A stretch of DNA of 64,000 bases from an uncultured Chthonomonas sp. GTDB lineage: Bacteria > Armatimonadota > Chthonomonadetes > Chthonomonadales > Chthonomonadaceae. Below are positions 37,330 to 47,844 of the stretch, piece by piece. The first letter of the stretch is position 1. Every line of letters begins with the position of its first letter. The translations under genes and the position numbers were made by a program. The notes below the pieces were generated by a model that was given only the letters and a program-made list of their open reading frames with translations, was not told the DNA's origin and ran no database searches. The DNA lies in contig CAIONQ010000061.1 in the NCBI GenBank assembly GCA_903859705.1, positions 51,305 through 115,304 of the forward strand. The letters are read 5' to 3'.

Positions 37330-38424
37330 ATGCCGTTTACACCAGACCAGCCTTACAATGATTTGCCATTTCTGCCTCCCAGCGCGCAAATCGAAACGGT
37401 TATTACGCTAAAGCATGCCATCACTGCGAGCCGTGCCGTGGCAGAGCTTAAGGGCGCTGGTGAACGCATCCCAAACCAAAACCTTTTGATAAGGGCTATA
37501 GTTTTACAAGAAGCCAGGTTAAGCTCAGAGATTGAGAACATTGTCACCACAAATGATGATTTGTATCGGGCGTTAAGTGAAGAGGATAGCAAGTGGAACC
37601 CGCAGGTAAAAGAGGTTATGTGGTATCAGTATGCCCTGTGGCATGGGTATTCTGAATTACAACGGCGGCCTCTTTCTCCAAGCCTGTTTGTTGAGATTGC
37701 CAGTAACATACGCCAGCATGATACAGGCCTGCGCACAATGCCGGGCACCAGGATTGCCAATCAGCGTGGCGAAATAATTTATACGCCTCCTTCAGGCAAG
37801 GATCAGATCCTCGCGCTGTTAAATAACCTGTGCGATTTTATCCATGCTGATGATGGGCTCGATCCACTTATCAAGCTGGCAGTTATTCATTATCAGTTTG
37901 AGGCGATTCATCCTTTCTCCGATGGTAATGGCAGAACTGGCAGGATTCTAAATGTGCTTTATCTGGTACAGGCTGGTCTTTTGACCTTGCCGGTTTTATA
38001 TCTCAGCGGATATATCATTGGCAGCAAATCGGAGTATTACCGTGGCCTGAGGATGGTTACCGAAGAGGCCGCATGGGAAGCCTGGGTAGTATACATATTG
38101 ACTGCAATCGAGACGACCGCCAAAGACACATGTAAAAGAATAGATGATATTCGCAAGCTGATGGATCACACTCTTGAACATATCCGCCAGCATCATCCAA
38201 AGCTGCCAGCCAACGAGTTGGTGGATCTTATTTTTCAACAACCATACACACGAATAAGTATGCTGGCTGAAGCCGGGATAGCACACAGACAAACCGCAAG
38301 CGAATACCTGAATAAGCTGGAGAGCATTGGTGTACTAACCGGTACGCGCGTTGGCAAGGACAAGCTATTTGTTAATACTCCGCTATTTGACGTTCTGATT
38401 AGACCATTGGCAAATCGTGAGTAA
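37330..38424 (+). CDS. Fic-domain protein with N-terminal inhibitory motif and winged helix
   Basis: The 364-aa product should transfer AMP to target proteins. The Fic motif HPFSDGNGRTGR is complete near residue 194-205. The inhibitory motif SSEIEN near residue 63 is of the class II type in which the alpha-inhibitory helix lies in the same chain. The last 75 residues form a winged helix (TRISMLAEAGIAHRQTASEY) that could bind the palindromes flanking the gene. I chose ATG 37330 (AGGTG upstream); the ATG at 37303 lies inside the palindrome. Activity is probably self-limited. Target unknown. Confidence 0.92.
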   Translation: MPFTPDQPYNDLPFLPPSAQIETVITLKHAITASRAVAELKGAGERIPNQNLLIRAIVLQEARLSSEIENIVTTNDDLYRALSEEDSKWNPQVKEVMWYQYALWHGYSELQRRPLSPSLFVEIASNIRQHDTGLRTMPGTRIANQRGEIIYTPPSGKDQILALLNNLCDFIHADDGLDPLIKLAVIHYQFEAIHPFSDGNGRTGRILNVLYLVQAGLLTLPVLYLSGYIIGSKSEYYRGLRMVTEEAAWEAWVVYILTAIETTAKDTCKRIDDIRKLMDHTLEHIRQHHPKLPANELVDLIFQQPYTRISMLAEAGIAHRQTASEYLNKLESIGVLTGTRVGKDKLFVNTPLFDVLIRPLANRE

Positions 38425-38430
38425 CAGAGT

Positions 38431-38493
38431 TTCATGTCGAAAAAGTGACACAAAATCGACATGTTATTTGAATATGTCGATTTCATCGACATG
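38431..38493. repeat. 63-base palindromic repeat after the Fic gene
   Basis: It begins seven bases after the Fic stop codon and differs from the upstream copy at only two positions. An operator copy downstream of a gene is unusual and suggests a cassette border or duplication. Confidence 0.85.
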
Positions 38494-39005
<512 letters not shown>

Positions 39006-40057
39006 CGCGAGCCGGTGGAAGGCCGAATAGTTTCTTGTAATCGCGGCTGAAATGTGAGGCGTCTGCGTAACCCACTCTGTACCCGGCAGTTGCTGCATCC
39101 ATATCTTCGGCAAGCATCAAGCGCCTCGCCTCCAGTAGCCTTAGTTGCTTCTGGAATTGTAGGGGGCTCTGGTCTGTAATGCTTCTAAACTGATGATGGA
39201 AAGCCGAGGGGCTCATCCCGAGTTCTCTTGCCAGCGCATCGATACTCAAAGGCTGATCGAAGTTTGACCGCAGACGTTCGATAGCCATGGTTATTGCATA
39301 GGAACCGCCGCTCAATGCTGGCAGGTAGCGCAATCTGCTGCCCTGCTCCGCCACGAGCAATCGAAACACAATTTCACGTTTCAAAAGCGGCGCAATAAAC
39401 CGCGCTTCACCGGGATCACGTATACACCGCACCAGCCGCAAGCACGATTCCAATAGATCCGAATCCTGGGTGCTTACTGCCACGGCGTTTGTGGTGGATG
39501 TTGCCTGCTCGGACACAAATCCTGCTTCTGCAATTACAGAGCCCACCAGTGCTGGTTCCAGGTTTACCCGCAGTGATAGGTACGGTTCCCGGATCGAAGC
39601 GTGCACAATCCTGCTAACTGCAGGAAGCTGAATGGTCGCCAGCAGATATCGATTCACATCATATCGGTGAACCGAATTGCCGATAAAAACCTCTTTCTCG
39701 CCCTGCACAATTACACAGAGTGCCGCAGGATACATGCAGTGTATCGGCTCTGAAGGGCGCGAGGCTCTGGCCATATGCACACCTGGTAAAGCCTCACGCA
39801 CACCGTCTTCACAAAGCATATCCGCAATTCGCTCAACAAGCTCCGCCTTGCAGTCCTGCTCTCTGCGCAGATGCCTGTCTGCTTTCATTTGTGGTTGCTC
39901 TGGTGTATCCATTTGGGTATCTTACCTCGTTCGGGCAAAATGCCAGGTTTGCGTGAGATAGTTTGCAGAAACCAACAAGAATACTGGAGAATCGTTTTAT
40001 TGGCATGATTGGGATTGTGCGTAAGATAAACAATAATCAAGTAAGCCACCTATGTAA

Positions 40058-40930
<873 letters not shown>

Positions 40931-41127
40931 TTCAAAACACCAGGCACCCAACAACCGAGCATTACCCCCTGTGCACCGGAGTAATTTGCGGCTACAATAA
41001 CATTACTACACGAGGTATTACCGGCTTTTGGGCTAAACCTCAGCACCACTTATTAACGGCACCACTTCTCCAAAACCCTTATCTCTGGATGGCATTGTGC
41101 CTGCCAGATTCAGGAAAGGACCCCTTC

Positions 41128-41643
41128 ATGCAGTTCAAGCTTATTGTGAACGGGCATACACATAGCGTTGATGCCCCTGCAGACATGCCCTTGCTATGGG
41201 TATTGCGAGACCTGCTTGGCATGCATGGCACAAAGTACGGCTGCGGCATTGGGCAGTGCGGCGCATGCACGGTGCACCTTAATGGCGTGGCAGAGCGCTC
41301 CTGCATAACAACCGTTGAGATGGCAGCTAAGGCAAAAATCACTACCATCGAGGGTCTTTCTGTAGATGGCACGCATCCCGTACAGATTGCCTGGCAAGAG
41401 GTGGATGTTCCGCAGTGTGGGTATTGCCAGAGCGGGCAGATAATGGCGGCGGCAGCTCTGCTTGCGAAGAAGCCTCACCCAACCGATCAAGATATCGATA
41501 CCGCTATGGATGGCAATTTGTGCCGATGTGGCACCTACCTTCGTATTCGCCAGGCCATCCATAAGGCAGCGGTGCCGAACCATGCCCCCGCAGGCAAGCC
41601 GGCCGCAAAGGCATCCACAACTTCAAAAGGAGGGACGCGCTGA
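41128..41643 (+). CDS. iorA: Molybdenum hydroxylase small subunit, [2Fe-2S] (IorA-like)
   Basis: The 171-aa subunit carries two iron-sulfur clusters and passes electrons from the molybdenum site. The plant-type cluster motif is [15 protein letters not shown] near residue 40-55 with a later Cys in RSC. The second cluster is bound by CGYCQSG near 95 and CRCGT near 130. I chose ATG 41128 (AGGAAAGGA upstream); the frame extends upstream to 40900 through intergenic sequence. A low-complexity tail follows the domain. Its stop overlaps the large subunit start (TGATG), so both are made together. Isoquinoline 1-oxidoreductase is the nearest match; another N-heterocycle or aldehyde is possible. Confidence 0.92.
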   Translation: MQFKLIVNGHTHSVDAPADMPLLWVLRDLLGMHGTKYGCGIGQCGACTVHLNGVAERSCITTVEMAAKAKITTIEGLSVDGTHPVQIAWQEVDVPQCGYCQSGQIMAAAALLAKKPHPTDQDIDTAMDGNLCRCGTYLRIRQAIHKAAVPNHAPAGKPAAKASTTSKGGTR

Positions 41644-43892
41644 TGTCCATCAATAGACGATCGTTTCTCCAACTATCTGCAATTGCTGGCGGTGGTTTTC
41701 TGCTGGGATTGTTCCCGGAAGCAGAGGCAGAAGCAAAGGTACCCGTGCAGGGTGGTCGGCAGGGATTTGGCCGCCAGCTAAGCCCGCAGGCCTATATCAG
41801 CATTGCCGCCAACGGCATCATTACCATTATGGCGGGTAACCCTGAAATTGGGCAGGGCGTTAAAACCATGCTGCCAATGCTGATTGCTGAAGAGCTGGAT
41901 GTGGATTGGAAGCAGGTACGCGTAAAGCAGGCAGGGCTAAATCCAGAGAAATATGGAATGCAGTTCACCGGTGGAAGCTTTGCAACGCCCATGAACTGGG
42001 ACCCATTGCGAAGAGTAGGCGCCACAGGCAGGCACCTTCTGGTGCTTGCAGCGGCTCAGGCATGGGGAGTACCGCCTGCTGAGTGCACTACAGAATCTGG
42101 GAGGGTGTTCCATAAAGCCACAAACAAATCGATAGGTTATGGCGAGATAGCTGCCAGAGCCACCGCCCTCCCATTGCCCAACCCTACCGATGTTAAGCTT
42201 AAAGACCCCAAGAACTACAAAATCATCGGCCATAGCAAGGGTGGCGTTGATGTGCCGGATATCGTAACCGGCAAACCCATTTTCGGCATAGACGTATCGC
42301 TGCCGGGCATGCTGTACGCCGTGTTTCAAAAGTGCCCGGTTACTGGGGGCTCCGTAGTAAGCGCTAACCTCACCGAGATAAAAAAGCTACCAGGTGTTAA
42401 GAATGCGTTTGTCATAGAGGGAAAAGAGGCCCCTGGCGGTGGATTTGGCGGCCCTAATCGCGTTGAATCTGGCGTTGCAATTGTTGCCACTAACTGGTGG
42501 GCCGCACAATCTGCACGCGAAAAGCTAAAGGTAACCTGGAAGGAAGGCCGCTGGGGAGATGCAAGCCACAGCAGTTCCGTGTTTGCTAAGCGCGCTGCCG
42601 AGCTCTCAATACAGGCGCCAGCACGCACTCTGGGGCATGATGGTGGAGAGGTGGAAGCCGCACTTAAAGCCTGTAAGACGGTAGTTGAAGGGGCTTACTC
42701 CTATCCATTTCTTGCTCACGGAACCCTGGAGCCACAGAACTGTACGGCAGATTATAAAGCGGGCAAGCTGGAAATCTGGTCTAACAGCCAGGCTCCGGGT
42801 TCCGGCCGCGGTATGATCTCCTCGCTGCTGAATATTCCCGAAGCCGATATCACTATCCATATGGTGCGTGCCGGTGGCGGATTTGGCCGACGGTTTTACA
42901 ACGACTTTTTGGTGGAAGCAGCAGCGATTTCAAAGACGATGGGTGCGCCAGTAAAGCTCATCTGGTCTCGCGAAGATGACATGGCGCACGACTGGTATCG
43001 GCCAGGTGGCTTTCACTTCCTGAAGGGCGGAGTGGATGAAAACGGCAAGCTTATTGCCTGGGATGATCACTTTGTTTCCTTTGGTGAAGGGGGCCGGTTT
43101 GCCTCCGAATGCGCGCTTGGACCCGGCTTCCCCGTGGGTCTGATACCCAACTATGGGATGCACACCTCCCTGATACCGCTGGGTGCCAAAACAGGTGCCA
43201 TGCGAGCTCCTGGCGATAACGCCTACGCATTCGTAATTCAGAGCTTTATAGATGAACTGGCCCATGCCGCTGGCAAAGACCCCGTCGCCTTCCGCCTGGA
43301 ACTGCTCAACTCTCCGCAAGCGCCAGCCCAGGGCAATCCTGGTTTTGGTGGCTTTGGCGGAGGAATGAGTAATGGCCGCATGCGCGACGTGTTGAACCTG
43401 GTTGTAGAGAAATCTGGCTGGGGCAAGAAGACGCTGCCAAAGGGAACCGGCATGGGCGTTGCCTTCCACTTTAGCCACAGCGGGCACTTTGCAGAGGTAG
43501 TGCAGCTGCGGGTTAATGCCAAAAAGCAGGTGCGGGTGGAGCATGTATGGGTTGCGGGGGATATTGGCAGCACCATCGTAAACCCGGCAGCGGCAGAGAG
43601 CATGGTTCATGGGGCAATTATTGATGGCCTTGGTGCGGTGATGTCTCAGGAGATTACCCTGGAGAATGGCCGCGCCAAGCAAACCAACTTCCATGAGCAT
43701 CCCATGGTACGCATGCATCAGGCGCCCCCGGTAATTGATGTGTATTTCAACAAAACCAACAATGCGCCATCGGGCCTCGGCGAGCCACCACTTCCACCAA
43801 TACTGCCAGCAGTTTGCAACGCCATCTTCGCGGCAACCGGAGACAGGGTCCGCTCGCTGCCATTAACAAAGCATGGCTACGACTGGGCCTGA
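41643..43892 (+). CDS. iorB: Molybdenum hydroxylase large subunit (IorB-like)
   Basis: The 749-aa subunit binds the molybdenum cofactor. It starts with a twin-arginine signal, NRRSFLQLSAIAGGGFLLGL, so the complex is exported folded with its small partner. Molybdopterin-binding segments typical of the family are MAGNPEIGQGVKTM near residue 62, RAGGGFGRRF near 412, RAPGDN near 521, and SGLGEPPLPP near 707, with the base Glu (GLGE). The single-chain TAT form, the absence of a FAD subunit, and the XdhC gene downstream fit the isoquinoline/aldehyde oxidoreductase group. Electrons may go to a periplasmic cytochrome. Confidence 0.93.
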   Translation: MSINRRSFLQLSAIAGGGFLLGLFPEAEAEAKVPVQGGRQGFGRQLSPQAYISIAANGIITIMAGNPEIGQGVKTMLPMLIAEELDVDWKQVRVKQAGLNPEKYGMQFTGGSFATPMNWDPLRRVGATGRHLLVLAAAQAWGVPPAECTTESGRVFHKATNKSIGYGEIAARATALPLPNPTDVKLKDPKNYKIIGHSKGGVDVPDIVTGKPIFGIDVSLPGMLYAVFQKCPVTGGSVVSANLTEIKKLPGVKNAFVIEGKEAPGGGFGGPNRVESGVAIVATNWWAAQSAREKLKVTWKEGRWGDASHSSSVFAKRAAELSIQAPARTLGHDGGEVEAALKACKTVVEGAYSYPFLAHGTLEPQNCTADYKAGKLEIWSNSQAPGSGRGMISSLLNIPEADITIHMVRAGGGFGRRFYNDFLVEAAAISKTMGAPVKLIWSREDDMAHDWYRPGGFHFLKGGVDENGKLIAWDDHFVSFGEGGRFASECALGPGFPVGLIPNYGMHTSLIPLGAKTGAMRAPGDNAYAFVIQSFIDELAHAAGKDPVAFRLELLNSPQAPAQGNPGFGGFGGGMSNGRMRDVLNLVVEKSGWGKKTLPKGTGMGVAFHFSHSGHFAEVVQLRVNAKKQVRVEHVWVAGDIGSTIVNPAAAESMVHGAIIDGLGAVMSQEITLENGRAKQTNFHEHPMVRMHQAPPVIDVYFNKTNNAPSGLGEPPLPPILPAVCNAIFAATGDRVRSLPLTKHGYDWA

Positions 43893-43951
43893 CTACGATA
43901 TCCCTCTCCGCTTTCCGGGTTACCGGGCGGCCGCATGTTGAGGATTGAGTG

Positions 43952-45166
43952 ATGACTGAAATCCAGAGCATTCTGAAAGCGTGTACAGATGCGGAGGCAA
44001 AGAGCCCACCATTGGCCCTGGCAACAGTGGTTTATGTAGAGGGTTCCGTGTATCGACGCCCCGGCGCACGCATGCTTGTGCTTGCAGATGGCCACCACAT
44101 AGGTGGAATAAGCGGGGGATGCCTGGAAGCAGATGTGGTACATCGTGCACTGGGCGTTATGGTATCTGGCGAGCCCGAGTATGTGTTGTACGATGCCCAC
44201 ACATCCAATGGCGACATAATAGTGGAACTGGGATGCAAGGGAGCGGTTGGGATACTGATTGAACCGGCATGTGCTTCCCCGGCCCGAGATTGCCTGAACT
44301 TTGTGGCAAGTTTTAAGGCAAATAGAGGCGTTGGTGCCATGGCAACGGTTTACCAGGCCGAGGGTATTGGCCAGGCAAAACAGGGCGACCGCCTGTTTTA
44401 CCGCCAATGCGGCCAAACCGCTGGCAACAGTCCTGCACTACCCGGAGATAGTGGGTGGGATACAAACCTCACCGAGTGCATTCGGGCGGATATGGAGCAA
44501 TGCCTTGATACCGGGCGGGCCATCTCCCAATGTTATGGGTTTGAAGGCGGCATTGCTGAGGTTCTGATAGAACCGGTTCACTCACCCATCTCCCTGATTA
44601 TATGCGGTGCCGGGCAAGATGCACCCCCCATAGCGCACATCGCGCAGCTTATGGGTTGGGATGTAACCGTTACAGATAACCGATCCAGCATGCTCGAACC
44701 AACCCGCTTTCCGGAGGCAGCTCTCTGTGCGCATCCGCAGGCCAATCCCATGGTAGGGCTGGATATGCTGGACGCACGAACAGCAGTGGTGATAATGACC
44801 CACAACTATGCTCAAGATCTGGCATGGTTAGAACATGTTCTCCCATCGACAGCGGGTTACGTTGGGCTGCTTGGGCCGCGAAGACGCTCTGAAGAGTTGC
44901 TGCTGGAACTAAAGCTCCCGGATCTTACTGTGGAAGAACGGGCCAGGGCGCAGGCACGCCTGCACAGCCCCATTGGCCTGGATATAGGATCAGAAACCCC
45001 AGAAGAGATAGCGCTTGCGATTATTTCTGAAATTCTGGCGGTGATGAACCGTGCCAGCGGAGGCTCACTGAGAAACCGCTCTGGAGCTATTCATGGCGGA
45101 GTTTACGAGTTTGTGCCACAACACAGGCAGATAAAACAGGTTAGCAAATGCCCGGCATTGGTTTAA
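43952..45166 (+). CDS. XdhC/CoxI-family maturation protein
   Basis: The product of 404 aa (ATG 43952, GAGGA upstream) helps load sulfurated molybdenum cofactor into the hydroxylase. The N-terminal XdhC_CoxI domain has VVYVEGSVYRRPGARMLV and ISGGCLEADVV (residues 25-70, including the Cys of the GGCLE motif). The C-terminal Rossmann domain begins LIICGAGQDAPPIAHIAQLM near residue 210, with VVIMTHNY and YVGLLGPRRR after it. It lies 60 bases after the large subunit and overlaps the next gene by 19 bases, so all four are one operon. Confidence 0.93.
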   Translation: MTEIQSILKACTDAEAKSPPLALATVVYVEGSVYRRPGARMLVLADGHHIGGISGGCLEADVVHRALGVMVSGEPEYVLYDAHTSNGDIIVELGCKGAVGILIEPACASPARDCLNFVASFKANRGVGAMATVYQAEGIGQAKQGDRLFYRQCGQTAGNSPALPGDSGWDTNLTECIRADMEQCLDTGRAISQCYGFEGGIAEVLIEPVHSPISLIICGAGQDAPPIAHIAQLMGWDVTVTDNRSSMLEPTRFPEAALCAHPQANPMVGLDMLDARTAVVIMTHNYAQDLAWLEHVLPSTAGYVGLLGPRRRSEELLLELKLPDLTVEERARAQARLHSPIGLDIGSETPEEIALAIISEILAVMNRASGGSLRNRSGAIHGGVYEFVPQHRQIKQVSKCPALV

Positions 45167-45741
45167 TACTGCTGGCAGCTGGCGGTTCTGCACGGCTGGG
45201 AGTGCCCAAGCAGCTTGCCCATGCTCAGGGCGTAACGCTGCTGCGCCGTGCCGCCGAAACGGCCACCGCCTCTAAATGCGATAAGGTTGTGGTGGTTCTG
45301 GGTGCGCATCGGGATGCCTGTGCCACCGAATTAGTGGGCCTGCCAGTTGTTAGCGTATGGAACCCTGACTGGGGAGCGGGAATGGGCACATCACTGCGGG
45401 CAGGCATGGAAGCACTGCTTGCAGATGAGATGCCAGATGCCGTGATACTGATGCTTTGTGATCAGCTGCTGCTAACACCAGCCGTACTGGATGCGATGGT
45501 GGATTGCTTTCAAACAGGCGGGAACCAACTCATAGCCTCTGAGTATGCTGGCGTACTGGGGGTGCCCGCCCTCTTTTCCAGCGAGTTATTTCCGGAGCTA
45601 CTTGCCCTGAACGGCGAAGAGGGCGCCCGCTCAGTAATTAAGCGCCACCGCTCCCACGCCCTGGCTATTCCATTTCCAGAGGGCGCAATCGATATAGATA
45701 CCCCCGCCGATCTTGCAAACCTTGAAAAACAGTCTCTCTAA
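45148..45741 (+). CDS. mocA: MocA-like molybdenum cofactor nucleotidyltransferase
   Basis: The 197-aa product resembles MocA/MobA enzymes, which attach CMP or GMP to molybdopterin. The nucleotide-binding motif is GLILLAAGGSARLGVPKQL at residues 4-22. The later block NPDWGAGMGTSLRAGMEAL and the metal-site LMLCDQLLLTP near residue 105-115 fit the MocA branch, in which CMP is used for hydroxylases such as the one encoded upstream. It overlaps the XdhC gene. It completes a four-gene set for making an active secreted molybdenum hydroxylase. Confidence 0.9.
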   Translation: MPGIGLILLAAGGSARLGVPKQLAHAQGVTLLRRAAETATASKCDKVVVVLGAHRDACATELVGLPVVSVWNPDWGAGMGTSLRAGMEALLADEMPDAVILMLCDQLLLTPAVLDAMVDCFQTGGNQLIASEYAGVLGVPALFSSELFPELLALNGEEGARSVIKRHRSHALAIPFPEGAIDIDTPADLANLEKQSL

Positions 45742-46061
45742 TCACAATAAGACGTACAGGCTAAGCTGCTGCCCTACTGCAATCGTTTGACTTTATCCAG
45801 CCTTATCACTCGGGCAGCCGGGATGCGGCGAGTGCGCCAGGCACTGCCTCGTTAATGGTTCTGAAACGCGCGTTCAGCATAAGATTTATGCAAGAGTTGT
45901 GCAGTATTCAGTGGTTTTGGCATGGTAAAATCGTGATGGAGCGTACCAGAGTTTCCACACCATTGAGCCACTTATCTGTTCGAACTGTGCCGCAACTCAA
46001 GTTTAAGCAAAGCCGTTCAAAGCCATAATAGCCTATCCCCATTTCATACTGGAGTGTAAGA
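45742..46061. other. Gap, nothing recognised
   Basis: About 320 bases without a gene. The last 20 bases hold GGAGTG, the ribosome binding site of the next gene. No other signal was recognised. Confidence 0.4.
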
Positions 46062-46634
46062 ATGACCGACGATCGTTTCCTTGTGCGTGCTGGCAAGTGG
46101 ATCCCCGAATTTCAGGTTCTACGCGGCATCGCCGCCAGTTTTGAACTTGCCGAGGAGTTGAAGTGGGGCTGGCCGTGCTTTACACTGGATAAAAAGAACA
46201 TCGTGCTGATTCACGGTTTTAAGGAGTATTGCGCGCTGCTCTTTTTTAAAGGAGCGCTGCTAACCGATCCGGCAGGCCAGCTCTCCAATATTGGCGAAAA
46301 CACACAATCTGGCCGCCAGTTCCGTGTTACCAGCCTGGAAGATATCGCTGCAAACGATGCAGCCATAAAGGCTTTTATTGCTGATGCGATTGCCGTGGAA
46401 CAATCTGGCCAGAAGGTAGAGCTCAAGCAAACTGCCGAGTTTAGCGTACCTGAAGAGCTGCAAACCCGCCTGGATGCCATGCCAGAACTGCAGACAGCCT
46501 TTAACTCGCTGACGCCCGGGCGACAGCGGGCCTACCTACTGCACTTTGCCCAACCAAAACAATCCAGCACGCGCGCATCCCGCGTGGAAAAGTGCATCCC
46601 ACAGATACTGAACGGCAAGGGCCTGAACGATTGA
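46062..46634 (+). CDS. YdeI/OmpD-associated family protein
   Basis: The 190-aa product has an N-terminal DUF1801-like domain (ELKWGWPCFTLDKKNIVLIH, then YCALLFFKGALLTDP) and a C-terminal YdeI part (FSVPEELQTRLDAMPEL, PGRQRAYLLHFAQ, and SRVEKCIPQILNGKG). Family members such as Bacillus YdeI are small cytoplasmic proteins linked to stress or antimicrobial peptide tolerance, but no reaction is known. It is a single gene. Confidence 0.88.
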   Translation: MTDDRFLVRAGKWIPEFQVLRGIAASFELAEELKWGWPCFTLDKKNIVLIHGFKEYCALLFFKGALLTDPAGQLSNIGENTQSGRQFRVTSLEDIAANDAAIKAFIADAIAVEQSGQKVELKQTAEFSVPEELQTRLDAMPELQTAFNSLTPGRQRAYLLHFAQPKQSSTRASRVEKCIPQILNGKGLND

Positions 46635-46723
46635 CAGGCTTCCAGTTGAATCGCCCTTTACGATTGTGCTAACCAACAGCCACCTTTGTTTATCAGAAGG
46701 ATTAATGCGCTCGATATCTGGTT

Positions 46724-47284
46724 ATGACAACACTATCCCCAGAACGCATAAAACTCATCAGCAAAGCCTCTTCGTTGATCCTGAGACATCGCCCAGACCT
46801 TGTTGGGCTTGAACAATTGCCAGCAGGTGGCTGGGTAAGCACGGAAAGACTGTTGCGTGCCCTCAACAGACGATTCAAGGTTTCCCGAGAGGAACTGGAT
46901 TACGTTGTACGGGAGAACGACAAACAGCGTTTTTCTTACAGTGCTTCAGGCACCCACATTCGCGCTAACCAGGGGCACAGCGTACCGGTGGATCTGGGCC
47001 TACAGCCCGCCACACCACCAGGTGTTCTGTTTCACGGTACGGTCGATCGGTCTATCGCCTCTATTCGCACCGATGGCTTAAGCAAAATGGCCCGCCATGC
47101 CGTGCACCTTTCGGTAGATATTGCCACGGCCAGCAACGTTGGCAGCCGGCGCGGAAACCCGGTTATCCTTACCATTGATTCGGCACGCATGGCTGCCGAT
47201 GGGCACATCTTTTACCTATCAGACAATGGCGTGTGGCTTACAGACAGCGTTCCATCAGAGTACATATCCTTCCCAACCGCATAG
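46724..47284 (+). CDS. kptA: RNA 2'-phosphotransferase (KptA/Tpt1)
   Basis: The 186-aa enzyme moves a 2'-phosphate from RNA or another substrate to NAD+, giving ADP-ribose 1'',2''-cyclic phosphate. The family motifs are all present: ASSLILRHRPDLVGL near residue 16, RFSYSASGTHIRANQGHS near 70-85, LFHGTVDRSIASI near 102, and HAVHLSVD near 125, with the Arg, His and Arg residues that bind the phosphate and NAD. Bacteria have no tRNA splicing that needs it, so the physiological target is uncertain. The gene is monocistronic. Confidence 0.95.
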   Translation: MTTLSPERIKLISKASSLILRHRPDLVGLEQLPAGGWVSTERLLRALNRRFKVSREELDYVVRENDKQRFSYSASGTHIRANQGHSVPVDLGLQPATPPGVLFHGTVDRSIASIRTDGLSKMARHAVHLSVDIATASNVGSRRGNPVILTIDSARMAADGHIFYLSDNGVWLTDSVPSEYISFPTA

Positions 47285-47334
47285 CCTCCAATGCTGGCGA
47301 GCCCAACCCAAAACAGTCGAATTAACATCCTTGC

Positions 47335-47353
47335 TTGATAAATTAAGTAGGCT
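47335..47353 (+). promoter_or_regulatory. Operator-like motif, copy 1
   Basis: TTGATAAATTAAGTAGGCT lies just upstream of the -35 box at 47357. It resembles copy 2 (13 of 18) and copy 3 at 58408 (TTGATCAATTAAGTGG). The type is like the operators of Rrf2-family sulfur or iron-sulfur regulators, which is inference. Confidence 0.45.
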
Positions 47354-47356
47354 ATA

Positions 47357-47385
47357 TTGACAAAGCAGGAATCCCGGTGTATATT
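47357..47385 (+). promoter_or_regulatory. Strong promoter before the pseudopilin leader
   Basis: TTGACA at 47357-47362, 17 bases, TATATT at 47380-47385. No frame of any length starts here before the terminator at 47546. Confidence 0.7.
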
Positions 47386-47399
47386 AAATTATACTAAGC

Positions 47400-47417
47400 C
47401 TATCAATTTAGTAGACT
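47400..47417 (+). promoter_or_regulatory. Operator-like motif, copy 2
   Basis: CTATCAATTTAGTAGACT lies just after the predicted transcription start. Together with copy 1 it brackets the promoter. Confidence 0.4.
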
Positions 47418-47545
47418 TTATTGAAATCGCCTCTGCAAACGGTGGTTTCAGCCAGCCATCAGCGGCCTCTCTCGGGCAGCTCAGCACAAACCCTACGGTA
47501 GGCAGCATTACAATTTGAGATTCGGCAGCATAGGCTGACCAGACA

Positions 47546-47593
47546 ACTGGAGGCCGTCAGAACAACCAATGTTCTGGCGGCCTCCAGTTTTTT
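47546..47593 (+). terminator. Strong intrinsic terminator before the pseudopilin gene
   Basis: ACTGGAGGCCG pairs with CGGCCTCCAGT, extended by CAGAAC with GTTCTG, with a seven-base loop and six T. It is one of the strongest hairpins in the window and lies 250 bases before the next start. Confidence 0.9.
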
Positions 47594-47844
47594 CATCAGT
47601 CCTTATCCGCTCTCAGCAACGTGGCGGATTGCCCTTCTGGTTTTGCACCGGAAGCGTGCGCTCACCCGACATCGGGAAGCGTGGAAAGGCAGTTCGGATA
47701 CCTTCGACAGCCTGGCACGGTTCGCTATTTACACCGACTGACGAGGCATTCCGGTATCGATCCACTCCGGACAACCGCGGATCAGCCCGCACACAACTAT
47801 GGCCGCCGTTTCAAACTGGCAGCCGCAAATGAGGCATACCACAC

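Larger units (their letters stand above)
47392..47593 (+). ncRNA. Candidate small RNA or riboswitch-like leader
   Basis: About 200 bases run from the promoter to a strong terminator without a coding frame. GCCTAT near 47398 pairs with ATAGGC near 47530 and could close the whole structure. Inside, a ten-pair hairpin joins TGAAATCGCC (about 47428-47437) to GGTGGTTTCA, with a nine-base loop. Further short hairpins such as CCTA/TAGG follow. A DUF1559 pseudopilin and the ssu operon lie downstream. It may be an independent RNA, or a leader that controls read-through to those genes. Confidence 0.5.

Noticed and set aside
47420..47540. Cyclic-di-GMP-I (GEMM) riboswitch
   Set aside because: There are partial likenesses (GCAAAC, CGGCCT, GGTAGGCAGC), but the GGGACGCAAAGCC part and the spacing of the known aptamer are missing.
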